Shown here: positions 1 to 12,603 of the stretch, in pieces
Layout of the letters: each line of letters begins with the position of its first letter
How positions within the stretch are numbered: position 1 is the first letter of the stretch
DNA from: Conus ventricosus
Lineage: Eukaryota > Mollusca > Gastropoda > Neogastropoda > Conidae
Length of the DNA stretch: 64,000 nt
Direction: 5' to 3'
Assembly (NCBI GenBank): GCA_018398815.1
Contig: CM031595.1
Location: forward strand, 42,800,954-42,864,953
The notes under the pieces: model-generated
What the model was told of the DNA's origin: nothing
What the model saw: only the letters and a program-made list of their open reading frames with translations
Database searches by the model: none
Position numbers and translations under genes: made by a program

Positions 1-662
1 GCTAAAATAAAACTTAAAGTAATGACAGAGCACACAGGGCTTGCGCTCTACTCTCAGATACTGTTCTCATTTGCTTTATGTTTTTGATCTAATTGGTAAG
101 AACTTATTTAGAATGGCGAACACTTTGGGCATCTCCTAAGTGTATGAGTTCTACATTAATATAACTGTCATTTGTGTAGAATTTTCTGGGTGCTCAAGAC
201 CTGAAAGATCAGTGTAAGAATGCAGCTGTATCTATTGAAGAAAAAATCATTTTTTTATCGCTTCATGTCCAGCTTTCATTGATGCTTTTGATTGTCTCTC
301 AAAGAGAGCGAGAGAAAGATAAAACCACAGAATATCTATAACGTGTTGTTATTAGTGGTTTATCTAAAGAGATGTGTGTTTGGTTGCTTGCTTTTCTTTG
401 CATTTTTTATCATATTTTTTTTATTCTAGTATTTCTGCTTAAACTTCTGTATGTACATGATGCGTCATAGTAATGTCCGTTTAAACATGAATCATTAGAA
501 AAGGACTATTCAGTAAATTATATTTCAAGACATTTACATTTTATTCAATTTATAATCAAGTTTCCAGTGTAAACAGTCAGTGTAAACAGGTAACTGATTT
601 TGTTTACATATAACCACCATATTGCTTTGGAAAGCTTTTGTACATCTACACACACATGTGCA

Positions 663-719
<57 letters not shown>

Positions 720-799
720 TCTCTCTGTCACACACACACATGCACGCACGCATGCACGTACGCATGCACACATGCACACTTTCTGTCTCTCTTTCACAT

Positions 800-843
<44 letters not shown>

Positions 844-909
844 ACACACACACAACACACATCTGATCCGACTGAATGGCCTGAAGAAACACTATCCATA
901 TTGTTTCAG
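1..909. other. POLG2 intronic sequence with compound (CA)n
   Basis: AT-rich sequence with no exon I can support, although the POLG2 exon before 910 should lie here or further left. A (CA)n-rich block sits at about 649-855, close to the 910 acceptor. Confidence 0.5.
649..855. repeat. compound (CA)n microsatellite
   Basis: Long (CA)n runs at about 668-716 and 799-853, joined by a GCACGCATG-rich segment and two TCTCTNTC interruptions. Open frames here are dipeptide repeats, not genes. Confidence 0.97.
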
Positions 910-1042
910 ACTGTCAGGCTGCCTACCTTTCTGCCCTCAGTCTAAATGGTGGCCATCTACCTGTATCAGTGGCCAGTGTTGGTCAGTGTTTCCGAGACTC
1001 ACATGAAGACAGTACGTCCCAAGGTGGCAAGCTGCTCTCAAA
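910..1042 (+). CDS. POLG2: POLG2 internal exon a
   Basis: Acceptor TTTCAG ends at 909 and donor GTATGA starts at 1043. The exon enters with two bases of a split codon and leaves in phase 2, joining the T at 2554 to make Asn. It encodes LPVSVASVGQCF, matching the family segment in the linker/dimerisation region. An alternative acceptor at 917 would drop about two codons. The upstream exon was not found in 1-909. Confidence 0.82.
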
Positions 1043-4000
1043 GTATGAATGCTGAGTGTATAATCCTTTAGGACTAGGAAGACAGCAAGACAGGTGCTGT
1101 TGTAGCCAGCATTTTAGTTCCTTCAGTTACCAGTCTTTGCTTTGCAGAACCAGTGTGCTAAAAACATGCAGTATTTGGCCATCTGTAATAGCTGCACCTT
1201 TTGATTACCTCTTTCTGTTGATATCATTTGATGCATATTAGGAGTACAGTTATATTTACCAGCAGTGTTTCTGCTACTTCATTTTTGGCGAAGCTGAGTG
1301 AAAGGGCATGCTTCGATGCAATAAAAGTATGTTTAATGCTTCAGTGCGTAAATTCAAGAAGTGAAAAAGACTTAAGAATTGGTACAAATGTTCTCTTTTG
1401 TTGTTTTTTTTTCACAAATAACAATAATTGCTAAAAGTTACCATTATAAACATACTTGTTCGCCAGACACTAGTAGAGAATTGATCACTCTTGCTGTTAC
1501 AGAGTCTCCCCTTTTGCCTTGTGCTTTTTTTAGAATCCACAAACCTAGATCAAATGCACCCCCCACACCACCTCACCCCACCCCATCCCCAAAGTTTTAC
1601 TTTTCATAATCAAATGCCACTTTCATGAACAAAAAAAAAAAGACAAAAAATCTGATAATTGGAATGTGGTGAAAGAGTCTGTGTGTTTGTTACCATGGCC
1701 GGACAGTAGATACAAATTTATGATAAATTTTCTTCTTACTTAGGAAATATTTCTAACAAAACTTCCCTCTGATTTGTGACAAGAGTTCCTCAGGGAATGA
1801 AGTTTCAAGTCAGATGTAGCACAGCTTGTAGTTCTTCTTTCCACTGGAGTGATTGCAAACATTTTATGTCATGGAAGTGCTGAATATCTACAATTTTTTT
1901 TCTCTTTTGACTGCCCATTTGCGAAGACATGGTCATAGTAATAGAAAGGTTTTTCCCTTACATCTCACCCAAACTCCCTGTACAGTTCACCTCTTAAGAT
2001 TGTATGGACCTACTAGCAGTTAATGAAGGTTAATATTTCTTCTTTGCTCTTTCCCACCCATCTGTCTATGCTGCCCTGGCTGTGTCATTCCTCCACCCCT
2101 TCCCCATTTTCCCCAACCCACCCTTCCAATCTCTTATCTCTCTCTCTTTCTTTAAATTCATTTTCTTAGATCAATTTTGTATTGATTTAAAGGTTGTATA
2201 CTTGCCACTTTGTTTGTTTGTTTTGTTGACCAGTTACAATGCATAACTGTCTGCAACTTGCATTGAATAGCTGTTACAATGCAAAGAAAAGCGTTATCAG
2301 TACCTTCTAAATTATTCCTTGTGACCGTATCGGCTTGTAGAAATTTAACATTGAGCAGTGAAAAATTATTTTCAAGAAAGCTAGTAAATAACATGTACAT
2401 TAGAAATCTCATGCTATGGTTTGTCCCAGAACTGAGAAAAGAAGTTATTGTTGAAATGTGAATGTTGTGATTCATTTCTCGTGAAAACCAATGACAACCA
2501 GTGGCAGACTGATCAAAAATACACACATGTAAGGTAACTCCATTTGTCCACAGTGGCATCAGTGAAACACAGCTCCTGGTTCAGCACTACAGCCCACCTG
2601 TCAGTGTGGCCCAGGTGTCTGATTACTGGCTAAGGGCTCGTTTACGCTGGGGGAGACATGTATGTACACGCATCATTTTTACACTTTTCAGACATTTTCA
2701 ATCAAAGTATAGTGTTAGAAGCAGCAGCTGCAATAATAATTGTTGCAGTAGTGGCAGTACTGTGTGTAGTAGCAGCAGGGATTGGCAATAAGCTAAGTCT
2801 TCTGGCCTTTGTACATCCCATCGACATTACTGTTTTCTTTTTTCATGTTTGGTTTATTACTTAACAGATTTTATATGCTTATGCCCTGAAAAGAATGTGC
2901 ACAGAAACATATTCATGCACAGCACATATAGTCTTGTGTGGACTTGTAGGCACATTCATGAAAAGTAAGCGTACATGCAGATGAACATGCATAGACTCAC
3001 TCACACATTTGTTTAAACTTGGGAGTTTCAAGTTTCATTGAAAAAAAAAAGAATGAACAGGGAATAATTGATTTGAGTGGTTATATTTCATGTGAAGGTT
3101 TTGTTTTTACTTCTAATCATGTTTGATTCTCCTCCAAGAGTAAGTTACCTCTAATCATGTACACTACAACAACAAAAATAATACTGATAAGAATTGACTT
3201 AATGAAACAAAGAAAAAGTAATGATATTTAGGGAGTAAAGTAATGTGCTTGGTATGTTTATGTGTGCAGTGAACATTTCAATGACAGCTGAAATTTTTAC
3301 TTAGAGATTTCTCAAAATGATTTGTTAAGAGACTGGTACTATTGTCTGCTTGTTAATTTGTTTGGCCAATTGCTCAGAGATTTGTTTGATATGAAAGTAG
3401 TGTGCACTGTTGGAAAATGTGTTGAAAATGCATGAACAAAACAGAAAGTCTTAAGATGATTGAACTTTAATATCAAATTGAAAGATTACATGAAAATGTG
3501 TAAATGTGAAAATTTTGTGACCAGGTGGTTTCTTTCCTCTGACTTGTTTCTGATGAAGTTGAAAACATGCAAACGATGCGGTAAATTAGATCTATGTATT
3601 GATGTATTCATCTGTTTGCTCATCCATTTGTCTGTCTATCTGTTCCCACAGTTTTGCTCCAAGCCCTCCAAACTTAGCAGTGCTAGTCCAAAGCAGAATG
3701 GACAGGCATCTGAAGAAAATGAATCCATGATAACTTACGACTTCCCTTGGGGCACTGAACCTGTCGAAAGATTACGCAGTTTGGGTGATGGATGTGTACA
3801 GGAAATGGAGGCCAGATCTGGGGTATCTCATCAAGTGAGTGTCTTCACGTTTCACTGCCCCTTGATCCTTGTCAAGTGTCTTCACCGTTTCACTGCCCCT
3901 TGATCCTTGTCACCTCTGTGACTATGGTCATATGTAATCCCTCTGGCTGTACAATCTCTAATCAACCGTTACACTCTGTTCAATCACAAAATGATAAGAG

Positions 4001-7000
4001 CAACAAGGGTAAAGCTTATGGAGTGCTGTGCAATATTATGTTTCACTGCTGATTTGAGTGTTCATAAAAACAGATGCAGAACAACAGACTATACTGTTCA
4101 TATCATATCTGTGACAATTTAAAAGTTAGAAAGAAAAAGAGAAAAGAAAAACAAAGTGAGAAAGATCCTGTTGATCAGATTATGCAGATCATGCTTAATG
4201 AATGGATGAAAGTGTGGCGATGTGTTCAGTAAGATGTTACTCATGCCCACATATTTCGATGTGCTCTTTGACAGTTATGTACACAGCACCAAGAGTGCAA
4301 ACTCTATGGCTGTTTACTTAACCAGTTATTGTAATTTCATCTTGTGCTAGCTAGGTGTCATTATCTGAGTGACCTTCATTTTGGGGCTAGATAGAACGGT
4401 GCCGACCAGGTAAGTATATCTCCTTTCTTCTTTTGAAGCTTATCCATTCAAGTTTTTAAAAAAACCAGAATTTTTCAAGCTTTTTACATATCCATGCCCA
4501 GGTTAGCTTGTGTCTAAGTCTTTGGTGTCGGCTAGTTCATGGAACTTTCATTACATGGATGTGGTTAATCTCAATTGAGACAGTCAACCTGCTTCAAAGG
4601 TTAGGTCAAGACATCAGTTCTGATGACCGTTATAGCTATTCCAGTGATGTGGACAGACAGTAAAGGGCACCGCAGACTGTTTCCAATGATACATGTGGAG
4701 ACTATGGTGGTGAGGAGTTGACGCATGGCTTCAGAGACAACACAAAATTTAGTGAACATGGATGAACAACAGGTGATGTGGAAATAAGCAAAAATGTCTT
4801 TCTGTGGTTTATATTGAAAGATTGATAACTGGGTTTTTGTTTTCCTGCAGTGCTATTCCATACTGGCAGCCCTGTAGGTAGAGCCGACGCACATCTGCAC
4901 CTTCTTTAGATTTCTTCCATCTGATTTCCCATAACTGAATTATGATTTCCTTTTAATTTTGTACTTTTCTTACCTCAGACCTCAGACTGAACTTATATTT
5001 CCACTATTTTACATCTTTTTGAGGAATGCATTCATCATTTTGGTGAAAAAATAATGATAATTTTACTTGAGTTGCAAAACTACTACAGCGAGTCACTTGA
5101 AATCGTTACATATCAATGGATGGATGCAATAGTAACAATATTTGTAAACTGCAATTATCTTGGTAACATAGTTTATTGTAATGACTTTTTTTTATTACAA
5201 ACTCTACAAATGCCTAGTATGCAAAGGAATGTTGAGGTAGAAAACCTTCAATAGGAGTTGGTTAAACTTAGAGACCGTGTTTGTTCATAATTTTCAGCAA
5301 GTGTTACAGTGTTTACATGTACAGTTTTACCAGCCATTTTAGTTATGTTTGATTGTTTTAATAGCATCTATTGTTTCTTAAAGGAGCTATTGTAAAGTGT
5401 ATCTGTGACTTATATGTCAAGCTGTAAGAATTCAAATGAGTGTAGTATGTGCTGTGTTGAACAGAAAGAAAAGCATCACATTACATAGTGCTTCAGCTGT
5501 TGCTTTGTATAAGTAATTAGATTGTCAGTTTGATAATGTACAATTACCATGTTTTTTTTTTATAGAACCTTGCAATAACTAATTTATCAATAATGCTATT
5601 CACAGTACTAGCGCTTAGTATGTGCAATCTGCCTATGAAAGTTCTGTATTTGACGTGTGAAAGAACTTTGATGATGATAAAATATAGCACAGCTGGACTG
5701 ATTAAAGCTAGCTTTGAAAAAAAAAGTTAAAAAGAAGCATGCCACATACAATTGATTCTTTTAAGACGTACATTTATTTTGTTCCCCAGTTTACCTGTTC
5801 ATATTTGTTTAGTTGTGCATGTATGTTTTGGCATTCAGTAGGTTTTTTTGTTCATGTCTTTCTCTCATTTCTTCTTGATGACTTTTATATCATGTACAAT
5901 TTGTCAAATGTGCATAACTGATGTGATTTTCAGGGAAGATTTCATCGCAAAACATTTCATCCACATCTCATAGAATGCCAGACCAGTCTGGAGCATTGCA
6001 TGTCAGTCTTCCTCACTGATGCTTATAGGGAACGAGAACTGAAAAAGAAAGGTGCATCGCGGAATCAGGGAGAATTTCATTTGGTAAGACTTGCCAAAGA
6101 ATGCACCTGTGCCGTTGTTTTTCATTCACATGGGAAATTCTTTTTATTTATTTGTGTTATTGATATCTTATCATTTATACTTGACATTCCTGAAACAAAT
6201 GCAAATTTTGTGTTTGGTTTGAGTAATCAAACCAAGCAAATAACCTGGTCCATGTAGTATCGGGTCTGTTATATTTACATTCATCTGTTTGTCTAGTCTT
6301 CCCTGCTGTTGTGTAAATGTTGGTAAAATTTACTTTGTGGTTCCAAAGTTTTTTCTCCATCTTGAATCCAACGGTGTTTTTTCCACAGAATGTGGACTTT
6401 CTTCTCTTTCTTTGTCCATTTTATTGTTGATTTACAGAACATAGATTGCAATTTTACCTGGTCATCACACTTCTCTTAGACAATGGATAGATGTTTAAAA
6501 ACAAAGATACATCTGTCTTCAGATAGTGTTTTTAGTGTTCCACATGAAAAGATCTTAATGTTTCCTTCATAAATTGCTTTGATTTCTTTTTTATATTGTT
6601 ACTCCAAAGAGCTTGTGAGTGTGAAGAGGATGTAACAAAATCATTCATCGTAAATAATCATGTCTCGTGCTATGTGTGTATGGACACTTAAGCAATCTTT
6701 TTTCTGAGTGGTAATTTATTGATTAAAGGAAATGTGGGATACTCCAAATAAGGTGGAAAGGTGACCTGTTGGTTAACACACTGGCCATGGAAGTGAAGGA
6801 ATCTGATATCTGTGGATCAGGTATTACAATGGGTTTAATGCCTGTTCATTAGACCTTTGGTAGTATTGTTAGTACCAGGCATTTGGATAAGATGATAAAC
6901 TTGGATTACATGTGCTGCATGCACTCAGTGCACATTAAAGAAACCACAGCAACAAGGATGCTGTCCTTGGCAGAAACCTTTAGGAACATCACTTTGACGG

Positions 7001-10000
7001 GTAAACAGAAACTCATTCACAACAAAAATAAATCCAGACAGTTAGAATGAAGGGAGGATGGAGGGAAGGGGTGGGGGGTGGGGGGATGAGTGGCGGAATT
7101 TTTTAAGACTGAAAATAGAGAAAATCCACTAAACCAAATGGGTATACATCACAAAGAGAAGGGGGAAGGGGTTAAAGCTGAAATCTCTCCTGTTCTCCCC
7201 AGCTTTCGCTTGTCATCAGTGTGCTAAGTCTCAGTGCTTTAAGTGTTCTGTTGTGGGATAGGATTCCTTTATACAGTTTTAGACATGTTTCCCCCCTCCT
7301 TCTTTTCCATCTGTTCCCATCACTATCAGTGTCTGATACAAACTGATCTGGAGGGTGCACAGGGTTTGTGGATAGGAGACACAAGTAATGACTTTGCATT
7401 TTGAAAGTCTTGATTTTAAAACATGGTTTTTGATTTATGCTGAAACTACTTATGCAATATACACAAGTGACTTGATTAAAGACGATAATGACAATGTCCA
7501 TTAGAAATTCCTTCTTGAGCAATTCCAAACATGAGGAATTCCTTCAAAATAAGGAAAAGTTTCACTCATGAAGACCAGTTTGGAACTTACCTTGATCAAT
7601 AACAAGAAAGTATATTTATCTATTTCATCTGTCTTATACCCTGTGCTTGTGTGTGAGATCATGGAATTATACATCTTTAGTGTGTAATGAGGTGGGAATC
7701 TTGAAATTGTAGTGAGAAATTTTGTAACAATTATTTCAAAAGGTGTGAGAATTCAAGAAAAAAGTAAGAAAAAGAAATTGAATGCATCTTGATATCCATT
7801 GAAATGCATTTTTTTCTTTTTTTGTGCTTTTATTTTCATTACACTGCATTTAAACTATATTTGCCATAACAAGTTAAGGGCCACAGGTTGATTTCGACCA
7901 CTGCAAGAAAGATATGTGTTTAAAAAATGTTAATGACAAATGGACTGGTAAACTAGGTTACAAGTGTAGCTTTCACCTATGACAGCACATGCATCACGCT
8001 TTCACTCGCAGTCCCTTTATGCATTGAGTGAAAGCGTTGTGAACATCAGTGATATTCGTGAATTTTTGTGTCAACTTCCAGCTGCTTTAGCAGCGAAAGC
8101 AGATTACAGGACAAAAACTGCATGACGCACATGAACATTCAGGTTAATGTTAACACTTGTCAGCATTAGCTAGCCAGGGATGGGTATAAAAGTCACGAAA
8201 ATCTGGTCTCCTACAAGCATGCCATCGAGAACAAAACTTTGCACCCAGGACTGCGGACGCGCCGTGGCATGGCTGAATGAAGGCCTGTCATCATGAGAAG
8301 TTGGAAGACAACTGGGAGTGAGCCACTCTGGAATCCAGAAGCTGCAGGAAGGTTTCCAGGCCACAGGCACAACAGAAGAATACCCTCGCTCCAGACGTCT
8401 ACGCAGCACCAACAGACAGGATGATCGTTTCCTCCAGCTGTCCATGTTGCGCAATCGTACTGTTATGGCCAGCACTCCGAGAAATGAACCGAGACAGCTG
8501 TCAACAGGAACGTCAGCACCAGCACCATCGGCAACCAGCTACACAATTTGGCCTCCACTCCAGACATGCAGCCATCAGGATCCCCCGACTCCGGCTCATC
8601 GTCGGGCTCGTGTGGCCTGGTGTCAGTAACATCAGCACTGGACCAGACAGCAATGGTCCCAGGTCTTGTTCACCGAGTCCTGCTCTCACCGTTGCTCTCA
8701 ATGTCGGCAGAGTAAGGGTCTGGTGCAGGCAAGGAGAGCAGTTTGTAGACTGCACTGTTTGTGAGGTTGAACGCTATGGAGGAGGCTCAGTGATGGTGTG
8801 GGGTGGCGTCTGTGTCAACGGCAGAACACCTTTGTACATCGTCCAGGGTTCAATGACCTAACTGCGCTACAGGAATGAGATTGTTCAGCCTCTCATCCAG
8901 CCAGCTCTGCAAGCCATGGGACCAAGGGCAACCTTGCAGGACAATAACGCTACTCATCAAGCACGAGTTATCACGGACTTCATGCATCAGCAAGGGATCC
9001 CAAGGATGGACTGGTCTGCTCGTTCACCTGACTTGGCACCAATTGAACACCTGTGGGACGTTCCGAGACAAAGGGTGGCCAACAATCACCCCCCCCTCCC
9101 TCCTCCTGGGATGTCAACCAGCTGGCACAATTTCTGCAACAGGAGTGGCAGAACATCCTCAGGAATCTTGTGCATTCCATGCCTGGCCTGCCTTGAATGT
9201 CTGGCGGCTAATGGGGTCACACCCAATATTGACTTTGTTGAAATGTGCTTACCCGATTCCTGACTTTTGAAAAGAGGGGTGTGGTGATTTAACTTGTACT
9301 GTTGCTCTGTTTTTGAATGAATTTGATTGCAACCTTATGAAATCGTTGGTTAATGATGAAATTAACGATTTCATATTTTAAATTGCCTTGTCTGTGCTTT
9401 TTCTGTCTCATCGTTGGTTAATGATGAAATTAACGATTTCATATTTTAAATTGCCTTGTCTGTGCTTTTCTGTCTTTGGTGGTGCCATTGTGAGATGGCC
9501 CTTAACTTGTTGTGACTAGTATATAAACTTGTTTTTAGACATTGCATACAGTTCAGTTCCCAGTCCAACTTATGTAAGTGTTAAGACTTCATAAGTTATC
9601 AGAACTAACAATACTGGTCTTTTGCAGATATATTTGATTGACCTAGCTTAAAATTTGGCCTAATGTTTATATGCAGACACCTGAAATCTTTACCATTTGT
9701 TAAATTAATGTTTTTGTTTGTTGGCGAACAACACTTTAATAACCAGTCAGGAAAACTTTGCCATTGGTAACTTTTAAGAGAAACAAAACCTCATATTTAT
9801 TGAAATCAAACAATTTTGTCATGTATCTGAACTACCTGTGCTTCAGGTGCTACAGCTTCATTCACTGCTGTCACCTTATCAGGTGGCCATGGCCACAACA
9901 GGGTCAAGGGCATCCGAGGTGCGAGTTTTGGTGGACCATGTAACAAAGGAGCTCAGGGAAGCTGGCATCCATGTGTTTAATTCACCTTCTAACTCAGGAT

Positions 10001-10523
10001 CCATGGACTCCCAGTACAGAAGGTAGTTTGCCGTTTTCCACTTCTGTCCCGAAACGGTATGGATCTTTTTTCTTCAAAGAGTATGTTTGCACAAATGTAT
10101 AACATCTGCTGTGTGATTGAAACAGCATCTACAGGGAAGCTTCTTGCATGCTATCCAATATCCTGTTTTGATTCATGGTTTTGTCTCCTACACCTGGAAT
10201 TTAATCATACATAATTCACATGCTTTTAACTGTACACAGCTTGCATGTTTTATTGAATCAAATTAACAACATTATTGAATCAAATTGAAGTGATGGTGAT
10301 GTGCTGAAGTGCCCTGCTGACAAACCATGTGCGAGGTTAAAACTTTGCCAGGATGAGATTTTTTTGTTCGTTTTTTTTGGTAACACATGTGCTAGCTTTA
10401 GTCCAAGGGAACTGCACAGCATCATGGGTCTCTATGGGCCCATGCTTTTTCTGAAAGATTACCGTGTTGTCGCCTGTTTTGGGTTCCAGTGACCGATACT
10501 TTAACAAGAGTAAAGCCTTGAAG

Positions 10524-10575
<52 letters not shown>

Positions 10576-12603
10576 TAAAAAAAAGGAATGTATGAATATA
10601 TATATACATATATATACTTTTTTTTAACTCCTTCACTGACATAATTAAACTTTTTTTGTTTAGATGTGGGACCATGCTTTATTAACAAAGTCTTAAATTT
10701 TAAATAAAAATCATGACTATGAGTCATTATATACCCATCACCTACAGCAAAGGTTAAAAATTGTATACATTTACAAGCAGCATTCATGAGAAATCTCTTT
10801 GGATATTGCAAAAGTAAACAAAATGAACCTTTAATCAGATAAAGATTTTATGCTTTTATCATTTTGTGCAAGTCTTTTGAATGTTGACCACATGACTGTG
10901 GCTGCCAAACCCACCTATCATGTGCTGTTATGCTGTGTTGCTGCCAAACACTGCCGAACAGTCATCACTTATTTGCCTGCATTGCACCATTCGGCTAAAG
11001 TACAGTTTCAGCACTGGAGGAGTAAAAATATGGTCAAAACGTTACATCATGGGATGAGTATGTTTAGTGTGTTGCCGTTGGGTCAATGAAGAGTCTGTGA
11101 TCGTTGATTGTATGCACGACTTTTTTTCCCCATAGCCATTATGATTGTTGTAGGTAATTGTGTGCAAGGCTGTTAATCACCAAGATGTTTTTGTCTCGCA
11201 TATTTTCAGACAAAAAAGCTGATGGTTGCGAGTTTGAATCACTTATGGGGTCCAATTTTGTTCTGCTTGAAAACCCTCTGTGCCTGCACATTAGTAGTAA
11301 AATGAGTTCTTGATCTCAAGGACATCCCGATTCACCCTTTCTCATTTTGCCCCGTTGTAAAGTTTGCTTTGCTCGAGTTTTAGGTGTCATTTTGCCCTGA
11401 ATCAGATATCCCACTTAACACAATATCAGTCAGCCCACTTAATAAGGGAATTTATTTCAATGTTCAAAATGCTCAAGACACATGCATGCAATCACGCACT
11501 TAATATGGAGAGTGTGTATAAGCTGCTGACCTATTGCATTTCCATAAGATATTTAAGGATAGTATATTAGTATCTTCTACATACATGTTTTGCACAAATG
11601 CAATGAATATGGTGAATGTATGATGGAGTGTCGAGTCAAATTCTTTGACCAAAAAGTGACGGCTCTTGTTTACTCTCATGCAATATCGTCTTATTCAGTA
11701 TGCTAAAACGTGTGAGCAGCACTTACGTTATAAGGTAGACCAGAAAATTCTCCCAGTGCAGCAAGCATGAGAGAATCTGTGTTGGCAGAATACATGCTCA
11801 GTGCAGATATGGGGAGATCAGCTTCAATATCATCCCCTTCTGGCAAATTTCGACATGGCCTGTCATCCCGTAAGGGCATATTTTCAAAATAACCACAATA
11901 ATAAATTTTGAAGGTAAACAGGCCTCTCAAGACATGTTCCCTTTTCAGCATGCATTCATCTTATTACTCATGTTGTATGTGCACAGAAATGACGAACTTG
12001 GAATACCTTATACTGTTGTTATGAGTGACCAGACCTTGGACACAGGCATCATCAGTGTTCGTGATCGTGATACAAGACTCAAAGTAAATACTTTCAGTCT
12101 TCTATATTATATATGTGTGTGTTTGCGTTACATTTGTGCACAAGTGTAATGTCATTTTTCACCTAAACTGTAAATATTAAGACTTAAAACAAATGGTAAT
12201 TTCAAAATTGAATTACATTGATAAGGCGAAAACATTGACTCCCATCTTAACACAGCCTTAACCATAATATAAAGATAACAATACAAATGATGTGCACTTC
12301 AAGCTTATTCTTATGATGTAGTCATACAGATTAAAGTGATTGTTACAAGTGAATGCCTCATGTTAAGATTGCATGTCAATCTATCTAGCTACCCTGTCAG
12401 ACTTACCTAATGCTTCTGTTTATAACATAATTTTACATTCAATTTGTAAATATAACACTAAATAAGTATTTTTCATGGTACATGATCAAAATGTTATTGA
12501 GAATTCCATGCCTCTTTTTTTGGTTCTGTTTCAGCAACAGCAGCATATATCCAAGCTTCAGTCACTGTTGTCAAAGACAATACATGCTCAAGATCTTGAG
12601 TAA
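910..12603 (+). CDS. POLG2: POLG2, DNA polymerase gamma accessory subunit (5' partial, 7 exons)
   Basis: Joined exons 910-1042, 2554-2659, 3652-3834, 5934-6083, 9847-10022, 11987-12083 and 12535-12603 give 303 residues ending in TAA. The protein is the processivity subunit of mitochondrial replicase, related to class II aminoacyl-tRNA synthetases. Seen: all junctions are GT-AG and all codon phases match. From family knowledge, conserved stretches include LPVSVASVGQCF, DYWLRARLRW, YDFPWGTEPVERL and, opening the C-terminal anticodon-binding-like domain, VLQLHSLLSPYQVAMA, then GIPYTVVMSDQTLDTGIISV and the end region ISKLQSLL. Vertebrate POLG2 is about 485 residues, so the N-terminal third, including any mitochondrial presequence, lies left of the window. 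No frameshift is present. ATTAAA at 13157 or 13301 could be the polyadenylation signal. The gene is convergent with KDELR. Confidence 0.93.
2554..2659 (+). CDS. POLG2: POLG2 internal exon b
   Basis: Acceptor TTTGTCCACAG ends at 2553 and donor GTATGT starts at 2660. It encodes ISETQLLVQHYSPPVSVAQ followed by DYWLRARLRWGRH. The aromatic/basic DYWLRARLRW block is a recognisable POLG2 signature. Phase 1 in, phase 0 out. Confidence 0.88.
3652..3834 (+). CDS. POLG2: POLG2 internal exon c
   Basis: Acceptor TGTTCCCACAG ends at 3651 and donor GTGAGT starts at 3835; phase 0 on both sides. It encodes a polar linker and then the conserved YDFPWGTEPVERLRSLGD segment. A 37-38 bp tandem duplication in the intron starts right after the donor. 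Confidence 0.92.
3838..3920 (+). repeat. 37-38 bp tandem duplication next to a donor site
   Basis: The segment GTCTTCACGTTTCACTGCCC and its continuation to CTTGTCA occurs twice in a row, starting within a few bases of the donor at 3835. Confidence 0.85.
3921..5933. other. POLG2 intron, no feature recognised
   Basis: AT-rich intronic DNA with short poly(A)/poly(T) runs. The only structured item is a 24-bp block at 5692-5715 that recurs exactly at 13292-13315. Confidence 0.5.
5934..6083 (+). CDS. POLG2: POLG2 internal exon d
   Basis: Acceptor GATTTTCAG ends at 5933 and donor GTAAGA starts at 6084; 50 codons, phase 0 to 0. It encodes GRFHRKTFHPHLIECQTSLE and then a helix with FLTDAYRERELKKK, matching the segment before the anticodon-binding-like domain. 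Confidence 0.9.
6747..7035 (+). mobile_element. tRNA-derived SINE, degenerate
   Basis: The head GGTGACCTGTTGGTTAACAC resembles a tRNA/A-box start. About 160 bp further on, a core reads TGCATGCACTCAGTGCACAT, then AAAGAAACCACAGCAACAAG and a Cys/Gly-rich stretch. This order and core resemble a SINE family I recall from gastropods, from memory rather than a search. The B box is eroded. It lies in the POLG2 intron between 6083 and 9847. Confidence 0.6.
7996..8037. repeat. 12-bp stem hairpin in transposon 5' region
   Basis: ACGCTTTCACTC (7996-8007) pairs with GAGTGAAAGCGT (8026-8037) across an 18-base loop. It sits in the subterminal region of the Tc1-like element, where transposase-binding repeats are common; the function is not shown. 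Confidence 0.8.
8219..9263 (+). pseudogene. Tc1-like DD34E transposase, frameshifted
   Basis: It starts at an ATG (MPSRTKLCTQDCGRAVAWLN), then shifts frame several times. Recognisable blocks are RQLGVSHSGIQKL (helix-turn-helix), YGGGSVMVWGGVCVNGRTPL, the second catalytic Asp in LQDNNATHQAR and the Glu in RSPDLAPIEHLWD; there are exactly 34 residues between that Asp and Glu. The first catalytic Asp region is not readable. Multiple stops and frameshifts make it inactive. Confidence 0.85.
9342..9476 (+). repeat. 68-bp tandem duplication containing a palindrome
   Basis: Two nearly identical copies start at 9342 and 9410. Each contains ATCGTTGGTTAAT, then a short spacer and ATTAACGAT, which can fold into a stem. 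It lies in the 3' part of the Tc1-like element. Confidence 0.9.
9847..10022 (+). CDS. POLG2: POLG2 internal exon e (start of anticodon-binding-like domain)
   Basis: Acceptor GTGCTTCAG ends at 9846 and donor GTAGTT starts at 10023; phase 0 in, phase 2 out. It encodes VLQLHSLLSPYQVAMA, VRVLVDHVTKELREAGIHVF and MDSQYR. The Val-Leu-x-Leu-His-x3-Ser/Ala-Pro pattern opens the C-terminal domain that contacts the catalytic subunit in animals. Confidence 0.93.
10528..10571. repeat. (AT)n microsatellite
   Basis: About 22 AT units, followed by further short TATA runs to 10617, in the POLG2 intron between 10022 and 11987. Nothing else is recognised in that intron. Confidence 0.97.
11987..12083 (+). CDS. 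POLG2: POLG2 internal exon f
   Basis: Acceptor GTGCACAG ends at 11986 and donor GTAAAT starts at 12084. Its first base completes the Arg codon split at 10022. It encodes NDELGIPYTVVMSDQTLDTG and ISVRDRDTRLK, the beta strands of the anticodon-binding-like fold. Confidence 0.93.
12535..12603 (+). CDS. POLG2: POLG2 terminal exon
   Basis: Acceptor TCTGTTTCAG ends at 12534; 22 codons and TAA at 12601-12603. It encodes QQQHISKLQSLLSKTIHAQD plus two residues. The ISKL motif matches the last helix of the family, so the protein ends at the usual place. Confidence 0.92.
   Translation, partial: QQQHISKLQSLLSKTIHAQDLE

Larger units (their letters stand above)
7869..9510 (+). mobile_element. Tc1-like DNA transposon (inactive)
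   Basis: Inverted ends ACAAGTTAAGGGCCA (7869-7883) and TGGCCCTTAACTTGT (9496-9510) bound about 1.64 kb. TA precedes the left end; the right side has TG, so the TA duplication is decayed. The interior holds a broken DD34E transposase, a hairpin and a tandem duplication. It is inserted in a POLG2 intron in the sense orientation. Confidence 0.85.

Noticed and set aside
600..1006. Several overlapping open frames on both strands of the (CA)n tract
   Set aside because: They encode His-Thr or Cys-Val repeats; microsatellite artefacts. The only real coding part is the POLG2 exon from 910.
2158..2559. 133-codon minus-strand frame
   Set aside because: No recognisable motif and it lies opposite POLG2 intron/exon sequence.
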